In this document: positions 1 through 8,160 of the stretch, one piece after another
Layout: each line of letters opens with the position of its first letter
Numbering within the stretch: position 1 is the stretch's first letter
Origin: Terriglobia bacterium
GTDB lineage: Bacteria; Acidobacteriota; Terriglobia; UBA7540
Assembly (NCBI GenBank): GCA_030037755.1
Contig: JASHQD010000184.1
Location: 1 to 37,581, forward strand
DNA length: 37,581 bases
Direction of reading: 5' to 3'
The notes under the pieces: model-generated
Told to the model about the DNA's origin: nothing
The model's database searches: none
What the model saw: the letters and a program-made list of their open reading frames with translations, nothing else
Translations under genes and position numbers: made by a program

Positions 1-520
1 CGTTTCCAACAAAGCGTATCTTCCGCGGATTGACGCCCTCGCGCACCAGGTTGACCTCGGCATCGGATGATGGAATCAACAGCAGGTCGGAAATCTGGTC
101 GGTCAGGACCCGGTTGATTTCTTCCGGCATTGTTCTGTCGAAAGAGCGCAGCCCCGCTTCCACGTGGGCGATTCTGAAACCCAGCTTGCTTGCCACCAGA
201 GCGCAGGCCAGGGTGGAATTCACGTCTCCCGGCACCAGGACCCAATCCGGTTTGAAATCGGTCAGAACGGGTTCAAAGCGGATCATGATTTCCGCGGTCT
301 GGCGGGCATGCGATCCCGAGCCCACTTCGAGGTTGACGTCAGGCTCGGGAAGGCCGAGTTCCTCGAAGAAAACGTCCGACATTTTTCGATCGTAGTGCTG
401 TCCCGTGTGAACGAGTACCTGCTCGAAGTCACCGGGGAAGCATGACAATTCGCGTATGACCGGCGCCGCTTTCATGAAATTCGGGCGTGCGCCCACCACG
501 TGCATGACCTTGATCGGCAT
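1..520 (-). CDS. wecB: UDP-N-acetylglucosamine 2-epimerase (non-hydrolysing), 3' part missing
   Basis: This gene is open from an ATG at 518-520 to the window edge, so about 173 residues of a protein that is usually about 370 residues are present. The N-terminus reads MPIKVMHVVGARPNFMKAAP, the typical WecB start. It is followed by HTGQHYD, VPGDVNSTLA and HVEAGLRS, which are conserved blocks of the family that interconverts UDP-GlcNAc and UDP-ManNAc in the cytoplasm. It is the last visible gene of the minus-strand polysaccharide operon. The matching 6-dehydrogenase sits at the far end of the other arm (29657-31057), which suggests a UDP-ManNAcA supply route. Family assignment is secure; the exact sugar is inferred. 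Confidence 0.93.
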   Translation of the reverse strand, partial: MPIKVMHVVGARPNFMKAAPVIRELSCFPGDFEQVLVHTGQHYDRKMSDVFFEELGLPEPDVNLEVGSGSHARQTAEIMIRFEPVLTDFKPDWVLVPGDVNSTLACALVASKLGFRIAHVEAGLRSFDRTMPEEINRVLTDQISDLLLIPSSDAEVNLVREGVNPRKIRFVGN

Positions 521-547
521 CGCAATCCTGTTTCGCTGGAGATTGTT

Positions 548-664
548 GCTGTGGCGGCCTTCTATGAGCGCCGACTTTTCGCGGCAGTTTCTTTATAGGA
601 CCGGCGCTGGCTTTTGGCGGCAGTTTCCTCAGGAAGACCGGCGCTCATAGAGCGCCGCTACAGC
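548..664. repeat. Inverted pair of GTAG-type palindromes (REP/BIME-like)
   Basis: Two arms, 548-573 and 639-664, are inverted copies of each other with a few mismatches. The right arm, read on the minus strand, is GCTGTAGC followed by a perfect hairpin (GGCGCTC, loop TAT, GAGCGCC). The left arm keeps GAGCGCC but has lost stem pairing. The same GTAGC-plus-hairpin design recurs at 6536-6615, 11696-11880 and 14931-14955. It lies in the gap between the export gene and the epimerase gene. Known REP elements have a GTAG foot before a hairpin and are often paired in opposite orientation; assignment to that class is an inference. Confidence 0.6.
568..640. repeat. Two-copy direct tandem repeat of about 36-37 bp
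   Basis: Unit 1 (568-603) and unit 2 (604-640) both start with GCGC, carry GCGGCAGTTTC in the middle and end in GACCG. They differ at several positions and by one base in length. The tandem fills the interior between the two inverted arms at 548-664. No coding role is apparent. Confidence 0.55.
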
Positions 665-696
665 AGCCACTACTCGATTGGGAAACGTCCGGGTGG

Positions 697-1770
697 CTAT
701 GGGATGCGATAGACGCTCAGAGCCGCGCCCTGAGCCATAGCCTCGCCCGCCCGGTGCAACGCCCGCTTCGCGGCGCTGTCCGGGATGAACAAGATGTCAT
801 TGGCCAGCAGAGGCTGATCCTTGGCGTGGCCCTTCAGGATTTCATCCAGAGGAACCGGAACGTCAATTGTTCCACCTGGCGCGCCGGGCGTCTTACGAAT
901 GATCACCGCTTTCTTAGGTTGAGCGGTTGAGCTGAGATTCTCAGCGAGCGCTATCGCCTTGAGCACCGTCATTTGCTGGCGATCATCGCGCAGCACGAAG
1001 CCACCCGCCTTGCTGACCGCGCCCACCACATAGACGATGCCGGCGCGCTGCACGGTGAGGCGGTCGCCGGGATAGAGCACCAGGTTCTGGCTGGCGTCGC
1101 CGTCTTCCAGCAGCTTGACCAGATCGACCTTCTCGGTTGCGAAATCCTCCCCCGGCATCGGTGCCAGCTCCTTGAGGCCGATTTCTCCCCGGTCGATGAC
1201 GGCCGTGTTGCCGGCGTCCACATCCAGGCCCTCGGCCTGCGATAGGGCGTCGAGCACGGTGGTCCGGCCGAACAGCGGATAAATCTGCGGATGCTTGACC
1301 GCACCTACGATGGCGATCGAATGCAGCCGTGACTGCTGCACCTGCACCGTCACCCGCGGATCGTTGACCATTCCCGCGGCCTGCAACTGCTTGGCAATCT
1401 CGTCCGAGAGCTGGCGCAATGTCAGCCCGGCGGCATGAATCGGCTCCCGCAGGATTGAAATCAGAATGTCTCCGCTCGGGCTGACCCGGTAGGTCTTTGA
1501 GAGGTCGGGCACATCGAGAACCGACAATTCGAGTTCGTCGTCGGGCGTGATGATGTAGTCCGCCGTTGCTCCGAGCGCCCCGGGATTGTCGAGGCGGGGT
1601 GAGTTGATGGAAGGGCCGCGGGTGGCATCATCGCTGCCGGCGGCAGCCAGGCTCGCTGGAATGGAATGTACTTCCTGGCCCCAGAGCCCGGCTGCAGCGG
1701 TCAGCGAAATTGCGACGGCAAACACCGCCAGCAATCCGGACGAATGCTTTGTCAGATAAATTCCTCTCAT
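697..1770 (-). CDS. Polysaccharide export protein, SLBB/Wza-like
   Basis: The 357-residue product starts with a hydrophobic signal segment (about residues 8-30). A Poly_export domain follows (about 90-165; YIITPDDELELSVLDVPDL and VSPSGDILI), then two SLBB-type stretches beginning IAIVGAVKHP and VYVVGAVSKAGGF. Proteins of this family form the outer-membrane/periplasmic conduit for capsule or EPS export. No lipobox cysteine is visible after the signal segment, unlike classical Wza, so the mode of membrane attachment is unclear. The start is supported by an AGAGGTG ribosome site 4 nt upstream of the ATG. It lies about 240 bp downstream of the previous operon gene, leaving room for its own promoter, though I see no clear one. 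Confidence 0.9.
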   Translation of the reverse strand: MRGIYLTKHSSGLLAVFAVAISLTAAAGLWGQEVHSIPASLAAAGSDDATRGPSINSPRLDNPGALGATADYIITPDDELELSVLDVPDLSKTYRVSPSGDILISILREPIHAAGLTLRQLSDEIAKQLQAAGMVNDPRVTVQVQQSRLHSIAIVGAVKHPQIYPLFGRTTVLDALSQAEGLDVDAGNTAVIDRGEIGLKELAPMPGEDFATEKVDLVKLLEDGDASQNLVLYPGDRLTVQRAGIVYVVGAVSKAGGFVLRDDRQQMTVLKAIALAENLSSTAQPKKAVIIRKTPGAPGGTIDVPVPLDEILKGHAKDQPLLANDILFIPDSAAKRALHRAGEAMAQGAALSVYRIP

Positions 1771-2007
1771 CGGTCACCTCTTTAAGGAGTCGCCCCTGCT
1801 TGATTTTCGATAGTGTGGAAATCACGACACCACCGATTTTTCTTGATTCCGAGGGATGTTTAGGAGTAAGCCATTGTTATGAGTAGGATCAGCGGAGTCG
1901 CGCGAAATGACCGGCGTTTTGTCCGCAATCCACTGCGGCAAGTGCCAAAGCCACTCGAAGCCCACTTACGAAACTGCGGGCGGTTCGGCGCTCGCAAAAG
2001 GCGCACC

Positions 2008-3321
2008 TCATACATGCCTGGGCACTGGCAGCGCCGCTGAATTGACCGCTTTCGATTTCTCCGCTTCCACATCGATCCTTCGGGTTGCTGCCGGCGCAAA
2101 GCAGAGAGCCAGGCGGCGCACGTGACTCGACCAGGAAAAGACCTCGCGGGCCCGGCGCTGCCCCGCGGCGCTGGCGCGGTCGCGCAGAGAGGCATCGCCG
2201 CTGACACGCCGGATTTCGCGAGCCATGTCGTCCGCATCGAGCGGATTGAAATAGACGCCTGCGTCCTGGCACATCTCCCGGTTCACCGGCGTATCGGCCG
2301 CCACAATCGGGAGGCCCTGCGCCATGGCCTCGACGAGGGGATGCCCGAACGATTCGCAATATGACGGGAACACGAAGATATCGGACTGCCCGTAGAGCTT
2401 CAGCGTCTCTTCGCGGGACAGTGGACCCACATAGCCTACCCAGGGCTTGATGTCGCAATGGCGCGAGAGCTTTGCTTCGTCGGTCTTGGCGCTTGATTCA
2501 TCCGGTTCGTGCGCCGGACCTGCGGCTTTACCTGGATTCGGATCGGCCGTCGTCGTCAAGGAGAATAACGTGCCTTCGACCGTGTCGTTCAAAATCGGCA
2601 ATGCCTTGAGCAGCGTTCCCAGGTTCTTGTAGTCCGCGTAGAGCGAGACGAAGAGCAGCCGGATCACCGTGCAGCCTCGGCGTGCGCCGGCGCCGGGCGA
2701 TGGTTCGCCCGGTTCTGCGTCGACTTGCGAATCTGCCGCTTCTGAAGACGGCAGCGCCGGGCGCAGTTTGACGCCATACGGATTCACAACCTGTGCCGCA
2801 ATCCGCCGCGGGGGCGCAAGCCGGCGAACCTCAGCCATCAGCGACTCGGTCGGCGTCATGACGGCATCCGCATGCCGGATTCCCGCGTGGATCAGCCAGC
2901 GTCGCAGCCAATACTCGATCCTGCGTCCGAAGGGGTGGCGCCGGACGCATAGCTTCACGTATCGATCGTCAAAATAGATGGCGTTTCTGATCAATAGCAC
3001 CTGCCGGACCGGGCACCAGAACATGGCAAAATTCGCGCTCGAATAAAGAGCATCGGCGCCCAGCGCTTTCACCAGTCGCCTCAGCGTGACCTGTCGCCAC
3101 CAGATGCGCTTGAGGAATCCGCCGCCGTCGGACGTATAGATGAGCGCGACGTTCGGATCCTCGACGTTGAGCGCGTCGGCGATTTCCGGCCGCACCAGCA
3201 CGATCCACTGGTGCCCTGGCATCGCCTCGCCAAGCGCCGGCAGCAGCCCCTTCAGGTAGCTGACAGCGCCGCCGATTTTCGCCGAAGCTGCGTCAATGAT
3301 AATTCGCACGCTGATCCTCAT
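2008..3321 (-). CDS. Glycosyltransferase family 4 (GT-B fold)
   Basis: The product is 437 residues from the chosen ATG at 3319-3321. An upstream in-frame start at 3366 would overlap the preceding asparagine synthase gene and adds a non-conserved basic stretch. The N-terminus (MRISVRIIIDAASAKIGGAV) fits a GT-B acceptor-side start, with GGAVSYL as the usual glycine-rich loop. The C-terminal half carries a GT1-type block with YCESFGHPLVEAMAQGLPIV, where the E-x7-E pattern contacts the donor nucleotide sugar. Around residues 200-290 there is a low-complexity, proline/alanine-rich insert between the domains. It presumably adds one sugar to the lipid-linked repeat unit at the cytoplasmic face. Donor and acceptor cannot be read from sequence. 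Confidence 0.88.
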   Translation of the reverse strand: MRISVRIIIDAASAKIGGAVSYLKGLLPALGEAMPGHQWIVLVRPEIADALNVEDPNVALIYTSDGGGFLKRIWWRQVTLRRLVKALGADALYSSANFAMFWCPVRQVLLIRNAIYFDDRYVKLCVRRHPFGRRIEYWLRRWLIHAGIRHADAVMTPTESLMAEVRRLAPPRRIAAQVVNPYGVKLRPALPSSEAADSQVDAEPGEPSPGAGARRGCTVIRLLFVSLYADYKNLGTLLKALPILNDTVEGTLFSLTTTADPNPGKAAGPAHEPDESSAKTDEAKLSRHCDIKPWVGYVGPLSREETLKLYGQSDIFVFPSYCESFGHPLVEAMAQGLPIVAADTPVNREMCQDAGVYFNPLDADDMAREIRRVSGDASLRDRASAAGQRRAREVFSWSSHVRRLALCFAPAATRRIDVEAEKSKAVNSAALPVPRHV

Positions 3322-3350
3322 CGCGCCGGCGCTTCTGGCCGGCGCGGATT

Positions 3351-5297
3351 TCACGCGGTGCCGCAATAGGCCATCGTTTCGGGGGCCGCTGGCAGCGGCA
3401 CGAATTCACCAAGTTCGTCGCACGTGCAGCGGTTGCGCTCGATCCATTGCTTGAGCACGAAGAGCGACCAGGGGCGCGACCACGACGTCTTTCCATTCAG
3501 AAACGCGCGCCACACGGTCCGGACCGCCTCGAGATCGAGCGGCCACTGCTCCGGAGGCAGCGACCGGCTCAGTTCGCCCTCGACGGTGTTGCGAAGCGCG
3601 CCCTTCATCCAGGCTTCAAAGGGCAATGAGAAGCCCTTCTTGCGCCGCTGGTAGCATCGCTGCGGGAGCGGGCGCGGCAGCGCCTGCAGCAGAAGCGGCT
3701 TGGGCAGGCCGGAGTCGAGCTTCAGCCGGCCCTGTAAGGGCAGCACGTATTCCCAGAGCCGGTGATCCACCAGCGGCACGCGGACTTCGAGGGCGTGCCG
3801 CATGCTCATGACGTCGGCATCGCGGAGCAGCGTGCTTCGCATATAGGTGGAGGCTTCGAGCAACGAAATCTGGTTCACCAGTTCGAGTCCTGGGGCCGAT
3901 TCTCCGAAGTCGGCGGCAAGCGCGTTCGCCTCCGCGCCGTGTCGGAGCAGCGCGCGCACGCCCGAAGGGAGGAACAGCGACCGCAGGAGAAAATAGGGAT
4001 GACGGCCAGGGTAGTCCTCGAGCAGCAGCGCCAGCGCCTTCGTGAAGCGGGTCGGCTCCAGCGGATTCGCGAATCGGCCGACGCCCCGCGCCAGGGCAGC
4101 CGTCAATCCCAAAGCCGAGCGGTACGAGAGCAGCCGGGGCAGCGATCGAAACGTGGAGTATCCGGCAAAGAGCTCGTCGCCGCCCAGCCCGCTCAGCGCC
4201 ACGGTGATGCCGGCCTGCTTGACGCCGTGCGACACGATGTAGGTATTGGCGCCGTCGATGGACGGCTGGTCCATCGCCTCGAAGACGCTCGGCAGTTCCG
4301 AAAGCAGATCGTTGTCACTGAGTTCAATACGATGATGCCGGGTTCCGAACGCGCGCGCGACTTCTTCCGAATAGCTCGATTCGTCGAAGTCACTCTCGCG
4401 AAAGACCACCGAGAACGTGTCGATCGGTTCCGGCGTCACCTCGCGCGCGAGCGAAGCGACGGCGCTCGAATCCACGCCGCCGCTCAAAAACAATCCCAGT
4501 GGAACGTCGCTGACCAGCTGCTGCGAGACGGCTTCCAGCAGCATCGGTTTCAGGGTCTGAACCGCATCTTCGAAAGACTCGGTGGCCGGACTTCTGCGGG
4601 CGACGCCCGCAAGGCTCCAGTACGAATAACTCTGCAGATTGCCACCGCGCCAGACCAGCATCTCGCCAGGCATCACCGAACGCACGCCTTCGATGGCGGT
4701 CAGTGGATCCTGCACGGCGCCGAATTCGAGATACGAAACAAGGCCGGCGCAGTCGAGCCGGCGCGGAACCAAACCGCTTTCGAGCAGTGCGCGCACTTCG
4801 GAACCGAACACCAACTGGTCTGTGGATTGATAGTAGTAAAGCGGCTTGATGCCCATGCGGTCGCGGACCAGGAGCAGCTTCTGCTCACCCGCGTCCCAGA
4901 GCGCGAAGGCAAACATGCCTCGCAAGCGGTGCACGCAGGCCACGCCCCATTCGTCATAAGCGCGAAGCAGAACCTCGGTATCGCCGCCCGAGGTGAAATG
5001 ATGGCCGAGTTCCTGCAGATCGCGACGGATCTCAGCGAAATTGTAGATTTCGCCGTTGTAGACCAGGCAATTGCCCGTTTCCTTATCTTTCATGGGCATG
5101 TGGCCGGCGGCCGAAAGGTCGAGGATCGCGAGCCTCCGCGAGCCCAGGCCTACCGCGTGGCCCGGCTCCTTCAGCAGCGGCAGCGACGCGACGCCCTCGT
5201 CGTCAGGCCCGCGATGCGCGAGCGAGGCTACACCGCGAACCAGTGCTTTCTCTGATTCCGGCCCGCGCTCACCGATGATTCCGAAGATTCCACACAT
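3351..5297 (-). CDS. asnB: Asparagine synthase-like glutamine amidotransferase
   Basis: The product is 648 residues. It begins MCGIFGI, giving the catalytic Cys2 of a class II glutamine amidotransferase domain (about 1-225). NGEIYNF, GDTEVLL and MFAFALWD are typical of that domain. A C-terminal AsnB-type ATP-pyrophosphatase domain follows, with SGGVDSS at about 272-278 and SGLGGDELFAGY. The enzyme transfers glutamine-derived ammonia to an AMP-activated carboxylate. Within polysaccharide loci, homologues often amidate uronic acids or peptide-like decorations rather than make asparagine. That would fit here because the cluster encodes a nucleotide-sugar dehydrogenase producing a carboxylated sugar (inference). 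The next gene starts 29 bp downstream, so the two are probably co-transcribed. Confidence 0.93.
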   Translation of the reverse strand: MCGIFGIIGERGPESEKALVRGVASLAHRGPDDEGVASLPLLKEPGHAVGLGSRRLAILDLSAAGHMPMKDKETGNCLVYNGEIYNFAEIRRDLQELGHHFTSGGDTEVLLRAYDEWGVACVHRLRGMFAFALWDAGEQKLLLVRDRMGIKPLYYYQSTDQLVFGSEVRALLESGLVPRRLDCAGLVSYLEFGAVQDPLTAIEGVRSVMPGEMLVWRGGNLQSYSYWSLAGVARRSPATESFEDAVQTLKPMLLEAVSQQLVSDVPLGLFLSGGVDSSAVASLAREVTPEPIDTFSVVFRESDFDESSYSEEVARAFGTRHHRIELSDNDLLSELPSVFEAMDQPSIDGANTYIVSHGVKQAGITVALSGLGGDELFAGYSTFRSLPRLLSYRSALGLTAALARGVGRFANPLEPTRFTKALALLLEDYPGRHPYFLLRSLFLPSGVRALLRHGAEANALAADFGESAPGLELVNQISLLEASTYMRSTLLRDADVMSMRHALEVRVPLVDHRLWEYVLPLQGRLKLDSGLPKPLLLQALPRPLPQRCYQRRKKGFSLPFEAWMKGALRNTVEGELSRSLPPEQWPLDLEAVRTVWRAFLNGKTSWSRPWSLFVLKQWIERNRCTCDELGEFVPLPAAPETMAYCGTA

Positions 5298-5322
5298 GAG
5301 GAACGCCGCCTCTCGTCTCGAG

Positions 5323-6522
5323 TCACCGTGCAGAAATCGAGTATTCAGCTTGAACGTGTGCCGGAGGGTTGACCGCAGCGATGGAGTAGCCGTGGCTCGC
5401 CAGAAGATCCCGGAGTGAGTTGCGGAGCGCCCGCTCGGTGAAGTGCTCGCCCGCCCAGTGCCGGCCGGCTTCGCCCATTCGTCGTCCGAGATCGGGCTCC
5501 GTAAGTAGCGCCCTAAGGGCGGTTACGACATCCGGAACCGAGGCGGCGTCAACGAGGTAACCCGTCTGCCCGTCGACGACGGCTTCAGCGGCGCCGCCAT
5601 GCCTGCTCCCGACCACGGGCTTGCCCGCCAGCGACGCTTCCACGTAGACACGTCCAAATCCTTCGCCGCTCCACAGCCCGTTCACTTCGTACACGCGGCT
5701 GGGCAGTACAAAAAGATCGCAAGCCTTGTAGCAGCCCGCCAACTCCAGGTCTGTGATCTCCCCCGTGAAGGTCACGCGATCGTGCACGCGCAAGTCCTCC
5801 GCCATCCGCGCGAGACGCGCCCTGTCATCGCCGCTTCCTACGATCACGTAGCGCGTGTTGGGGGCGCATCGCAGCACTTCGGGCAGCGCGCTGATGACGG
5901 TATCGAACCCTTTGTAGCATTTGTCGCTCTCCAGGCTTCCGATCGAGAGCATCGCCTGCTCACCCGGTCCCGCTCCAAACTCGTAGGGTTCGGCGCGTTG
6001 CAGCAGATCGAGGAACTCGCCGGAAATGGCGTTGTAGACCACATGCATCTTTTCCACCGGCACGCCGTTCACTCCCGCCAGTTTGTCACGTGTGAAGCGG
6101 CTCACAGGAAGCACGAGTTCGGAGAGTTTCACCGCGGCGCTTACCAGCTTTGAGAACTTCGGCCACGCCTCGGTGCCGTGGCAGACGGTCCAGAACGGCG
6201 TCCCGTAGCGCACGTGGATGGCGGCGGCAACGGGAGCCAGCGCGACGTGGTTCGCGATCACCAGGTCATACCCGCTCCCCAGGCGCACACCCCTGAGCGC
6301 GTATCCGAGTTTTGCTTGCGAACTCAATCGGGTCGTCATCGGTTGGAGAATCCGGAAATGCTCCCCTGGCCGGCTTGGGCCATTGTCCAATTGGGCGAGC
6401 AATGGAAGCACATCCACGTTCCCGGGCCCAGTCAGCTCTCCCAGGGCGGAGGCCAGCGTCCACGTGTAACGGGCGATGCCGCCGCGCGTGAAGATATCCG
6501 TCGCCAGTATGAGAATTCTCAT
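5323..6522 (-). CDS. Glycosyltransferase family 4 (GT-B fold)
   Basis: From the ATG at 6520-6522 the product is 399 residues, starting MRILILATDIFTRGGIARY. An upstream in-frame start at 6603 lies inside a palindromic repeat and is unlikely. Conserved GT4 features include GGIARYTWTLA near the N-terminus, LSIGSLESDKCYKGFDTVI at the start of the donor domain, and GEGFGRVYVEASLAGKPVVG with the E-x7-E motif. It should add a sugar to the growing undecaprenyl-linked unit in the cytoplasm. It lies 25 bp upstream of asnB in the same operon. Its 5' flank is a strong inverted repeat separating it from the polymerase gene, which may modulate read-through. Sugar specificity is unknown. Confidence 0.9.
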   Translation of the reverse strand: MRILILATDIFTRGGIARYTWTLASALGELTGPGNVDVLPLLAQLDNGPSRPGEHFRILQPMTTRLSSQAKLGYALRGVRLGSGYDLVIANHVALAPVAAAIHVRYGTPFWTVCHGTEAWPKFSKLVSAAVKLSELVLPVSRFTRDKLAGVNGVPVEKMHVVYNAISGEFLDLLQRAEPYEFGAGPGEQAMLSIGSLESDKCYKGFDTVISALPEVLRCAPNTRYVIVGSGDDRARLARMAEDLRVHDRVTFTGEITDLELAGCYKACDLFVLPSRVYEVNGLWSGEGFGRVYVEASLAGKPVVGSRHGGAAEAVVDGQTGYLVDAASVPDVVTALRALLTEPDLGRRMGEAGRHWAGEHFTERALRNSLRDLLASHGYSIAAVNPPAHVQAEYSISAR

Positions 6523-6535
6523 GGGACTTGGTTGC

Positions 6536-6615
6536 GCTGTAGCGGCGGTGTCCTCACCGCCGCACTGAAGCGAAGACGTTCCATTCTTCGGCGGTGAGGG
6601 CACCGCCGCTACAGC
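6536..6615. repeat. Near-perfect inverted repeat of two GTAG-type hairpins (BIME-like)
   Basis: Arms 6536-6562 and 6589-6615 are 27 bp each and match at 26 of 27 positions as reverse complements. Each arm is also a hairpin by itself: after GCTGTAGC comes GGCGGTG, loop TCCT, CACCGCC (right arm read on the minus strand, loop CCCT). It occupies almost the whole 94-bp gap between the polymerase gene and the next glycosyltransferase gene. It could stabilise or attenuate the operon mRNA. No T-tract follows, so it is not a standard intrinsic terminator. Confidence 0.75.
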
Positions 6616-6616
6616 G

Positions 6617-8149
6617 TCATGGAGTAGCTTCAGCAGCGGCCAGCGCCTTACGCCGTCGCGGACCGAGAGGAGGGCCGTACAGGATCCAGCAGATCACTCT
6701 CAAGCAGACAACCGTCTTGATGATCAGGCACCAGAGACCGAATGCATCGCACTCCACCATGTTGTTGGCCATGAACCAGAACACACTGCAGTAAACCAGC
6801 AGGTCGCGCTTCTCACATCGGCCCGCCACCGTGTTGGTGAAGTACTGGCTCATCAGACCGAGAACAAACATGCCGCAGAGCATGCCGAACAGGCCGTGAC
6901 GCACGAAACAATCGCCGGCGTAGGTGATTGCCGTGGATGTGTGATAGCCGATGCCGAGCAGCAGGCTGACGCGCTGGCCGGCCAGCAGCGAAGGCTTGGA
7001 ACGCCAGAGGAATCGCGGAGTGAAGGGGTAGTAGGGAATCATCCACCAGCGCTCATCGCCTTTCAGGAATTCCTGCTGCGAAGGGCTGAATGACAGGACC
7101 ACGGCCATGGGCTGCAGGTCGTCAAGGCGCAGCATGAGTGTGTCAAATCCGTCGGCGAGCCATTCACCTACTCCGGAGTTGGTACTGGCCGTTGTGTGCA
7201 TCGCGTCCCGGGCGGCGGATTCGAAGGACTGAGCGCTGCTCAGGTTGTAACCGCCCTGGATGATGCGAAACTGCTTCTGCAGGGGATAAACAACCACCAT
7301 TCCCAGCACCGCGATGCCCAGCCATTTCTTGTCGAACTTGGAGCGGACGAACGACGCGACCAGGGCCACCAGCAGCAGCGGCCGGATCATTTCCGCCTTC
7401 ATCATGGTCGAGAATCCCCACAAAGCCTGCATTCCAACCGTCGCCGCCAGGAAAAGCCTCTGCCAACCGCCCTTGGGGTTTTCGTAGTATTCAATCGCGG
7501 CGAGGACCAACGCATAGGCGCTCAAGTCGGTCAGGAAATTCACCACGCCCACCGAGGAGGCGCTGGCCATGTAGTCGTCGAGCGAAATGCCGCGGAAAGT
7601 GCGGAAATTATAAACGTTGGCGGCTGTTCCCAGGATCGCAAGCAGGGCGATCATTGCCGGCGAGCTGACTCCCCACAGGCGCTGCGGCTGGCCGTCACGC
7701 GTCAATACCCTTTCAGGCGCTTTAGAATTGCCGCGGAGCAGGTTGCAGGCAAGCCAGTAGGCGAACATGCCTGTCATCCACAGCAGCAGAGTTCGCACCA
7801 GCGCGCCGTAGTCGCCCCGAAGATTCGGGTCGAAGTGCTTGGGATCGATAAAAGCAAACGCCGGAGCGATCCCAAAACGAATGAAAGAGGTTAAGGTGAA
7901 AAACACCGGAATCTGAAAGAACGGCAGATGCTCGGTGCGCGTTCGCGGTAATAGGAATGTGAGCGAGGCTATACCATACAGACACAGCAAGGCTCCGAAT
8001 TCCATGCCTTCGGCGTGCGTCGACACGCCGAAAACGGACTCAACACACCACAGACCCAGGCAGAGCACCACGCTCAGCATCAGCACGATGTGCAGCGGCC
8101 GGATGCTGTTTGCCGGTTTGCGGGGCAGCGCTATGGATTGAGTGGCCAT
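6617..8149 (-). CDS. Wzy-like oligosaccharide repeat-unit polymerase (multi-spanning membrane protein)
   Basis: The product is 510 residues and hydrophobic throughout, with roughly ten or more membrane segments. Examples are residues about 20-40 (IVLMLSVVLCLGLWCV) and several clusters near the C-terminus. A long soluble-looking stretch lies around 300-400 (ending with YYPFTPRFLWRSKPSLLAGQ), the large periplasmic loop expected of Wzy-type polymerases. Wzy sequences are poorly conserved, so the call leans on topology and context: it sits beside a Wzx-like flippase and several glycosyltransferases, and the locus has Wzc-like and Wza-like partners. The gene starts 11 bp after the preceding glycosyltransferase stop. 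A repeat separates it from the gene downstream. Some other EPS membrane protein is the main alternative. Confidence 0.75.
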   Translation of the reverse strand: MATQSIALPRKPANSIRPLHIVLMLSVVLCLGLWCVESVFGVSTHAEGMEFGALLCLYGIASLTFLLPRTRTEHLPFFQIPVFFTLTSFIRFGIAPAFAFIDPKHFDPNLRGDYGALVRTLLLWMTGMFAYWLACNLLRGNSKAPERVLTRDGQPQRLWGVSSPAMIALLAILGTAANVYNFRTFRGISLDDYMASASSVGVVNFLTDLSAYALVLAAIEYYENPKGGWQRLFLAATVGMQALWGFSTMMKAEMIRPLLLVALVASFVRSKFDKKWLGIAVLGMVVVYPLQKQFRIIQGGYNLSSAQSFESAARDAMHTTASTNSGVGEWLADGFDTLMLRLDDLQPMAVVLSFSPSQQEFLKGDERWWMIPYYPFTPRFLWRSKPSLLAGQRVSLLLGIGYHTSTAITYAGDCFVRHGLFGMLCGMFVLGLMSQYFTNTVAGRCEKRDLLVYCSVFWFMANNMVECDAFGLWCLIIKTVVCLRVICWILYGPPLGPRRRKALAAAEATP

Positions 8150-8160
8150 TTGTGGACGGG

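Noticed and set aside
3762-5255. A 497-codon open frame on the plus strand opposite the asparagine synthase gene
   Set aside because: It is fully antisense to a gene with complete family motifs, its product is rich in Arg, Gln, His and Ala, and no domain is recognisable. High GC content commonly leaves such mirror frames open.
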